Shown here: positions 5,810 to 5,888 of the stretch, piece by piece
Layout: every line of letters begins with the position of its first letter
How positions within the stretch are numbered: position 1 is the first letter of the stretch
From: Candidatus Ratteibacteria bacterium
GTDB taxonomy: Bacteria; Ratteibacteria; UBA8468; B48-G9; JAFGKM01
Reading direction: 5' to 3'
NCBI GenBank assembly: GCA_028697565.1
Contig: JAQVEU010000058.1
Span: 1-5,888 of the forward strand
DNA: 5,888 nucleotides
Translations under genes and position numbers: made by a program
The notes under the pieces: generated by a model
Database searches by the model: none
The model's input: the letters and a program-made list of their open reading frames with translations, nothing else
What the model was told of the DNA's origin: nothing

Positions 5810-5830
5810 ATAAGAGTAGCAAGTAGCGAG
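5810..5830 (+). repeat. Heptad units between the two direct repeats
   Basis: Three consecutive 7-nt units, ATAAGAG (5810-5816), TAGCAAG (5817-5823) and TAGCGAG (5824-5830), continue the 7-nt phase of the direct repeat to the left. The last two differ by one base. A related set lies at 220-240 on the opposite strand. No function is apparent. Confidence 0.45.
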
Positions 5831-5845
5831 AATAAATATCCTTAC

Positions 5846-5877
5846 TTTTAAGTTTAGTGTTTTGGATTTAGAGTTTA
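5846..5877 (+). repeat. Direct repeat, copy 2
   Basis: Second copy of the 5776-5807 unit, exactly 70 bp downstream. The 26-bp core at 5852-5877 is identical to copy 1. The sequence after the core diverges at once (ATA in copy 1, TTT in copy 2), so the copy boundary is sharp on the right. The window ends 11 bp later, so further copies cannot be excluded. Confidence 0.85.
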
Positions 5878-5882
5878 TTTAT

Positions 5883-5888
5883 AGGTGG
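5883..5888 (+). promoter_or_regulatory. Possible ribosome binding site for the next gene (perhaps rnfE)
   Basis: The window ends in AGGTGG, five of six matches to AGGAGG. If a start codon lies 5-9 nt beyond the edge, this would serve the gene after rnfG, where rnfE is expected. It also resembles the TAGGTGGGG of the palindrome's right arm (5752-5760), so it could be the start of another repeat copy instead. Confidence 0.3.

Noticed and set aside
5776..5877. Two direct repeats with about 44 bp between them, as in a CRISPR array
   Set aside because: Only two copies are visible, the repeat has no dyad symmetry, the intervening sequence is itself heptad-like, and no cas gene is present.

Overview
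The window looks like chromosomal DNA from an uncultured, AT-rich, anaerobic bacterium with a two-membrane envelope. The evidence is a ferredoxin-linked Rnf ion pump, an archaeal-type phosphoglycerate mutase and a membrane-anchored SurA/PpiD-like chaperone. The mix recalls PVC-group or Omnitrophota-like lineages, but that placement is a low-confidence impression; no rRNA or marker tree is available here.

Layout. Positions 1-1622 hold a leftward gene set, read right to left: rsmI (16S rRNA C1402 2'-O-methyltransferase, short form), a SurA-N-type chaperone without a parvulin domain that starts directly after the rsmI stop codon, a 114-bp gap, then the first 38 codons of a DUF1015 protein that runs off the left edge. 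Positions 1623-1709 are a compact divergent promoter region with back-to-back sigma70-like promoters whose -10 boxes overlap. Positions 1710-5696 are a tightly packed rightward operon: apgM, rnfC, rnfD, rnfG, with junctions of +2 nt, an ATGA overlap and a second ATGA overlap. Positions 5674-5888 hold repeats: an imperfect palindromic element that begins inside the last codons of rnfG, followed by heptad-phased AT-rich sequence with a 26-bp direct repeat at exactly 70-bp spacing.

How the genes work together. RnfC (NADH/FMN/Fe-S), RnfD and RnfG (covalent-FMN subunits) are three of the usual six subunits of the ferredoxin:NAD+ oxidoreductase that couples electron transfer to Na+ or H+ translocation. 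RnfE, RnfA and RnfB are not in the window and would be expected to the right of the repeat block. A possible ribosome binding site lies on the last six bases. ApgM (3-phosphoglycerate to 2-phosphoglycerate) leads the operon, which suggests lower glycolysis or gluconeogenesis is co-expressed with energy conservation.

I see no convincing new multi-gene system. The least ordinary content is the repeat landscape: a palindrome that supplies the RnfG C-terminus, and 7-nt-phased sequence in all three intergenic regions that also overlaps gene ends. After that come the apgM-rnf operon link and the minimal forms of RsmI and the SurA-like protein.
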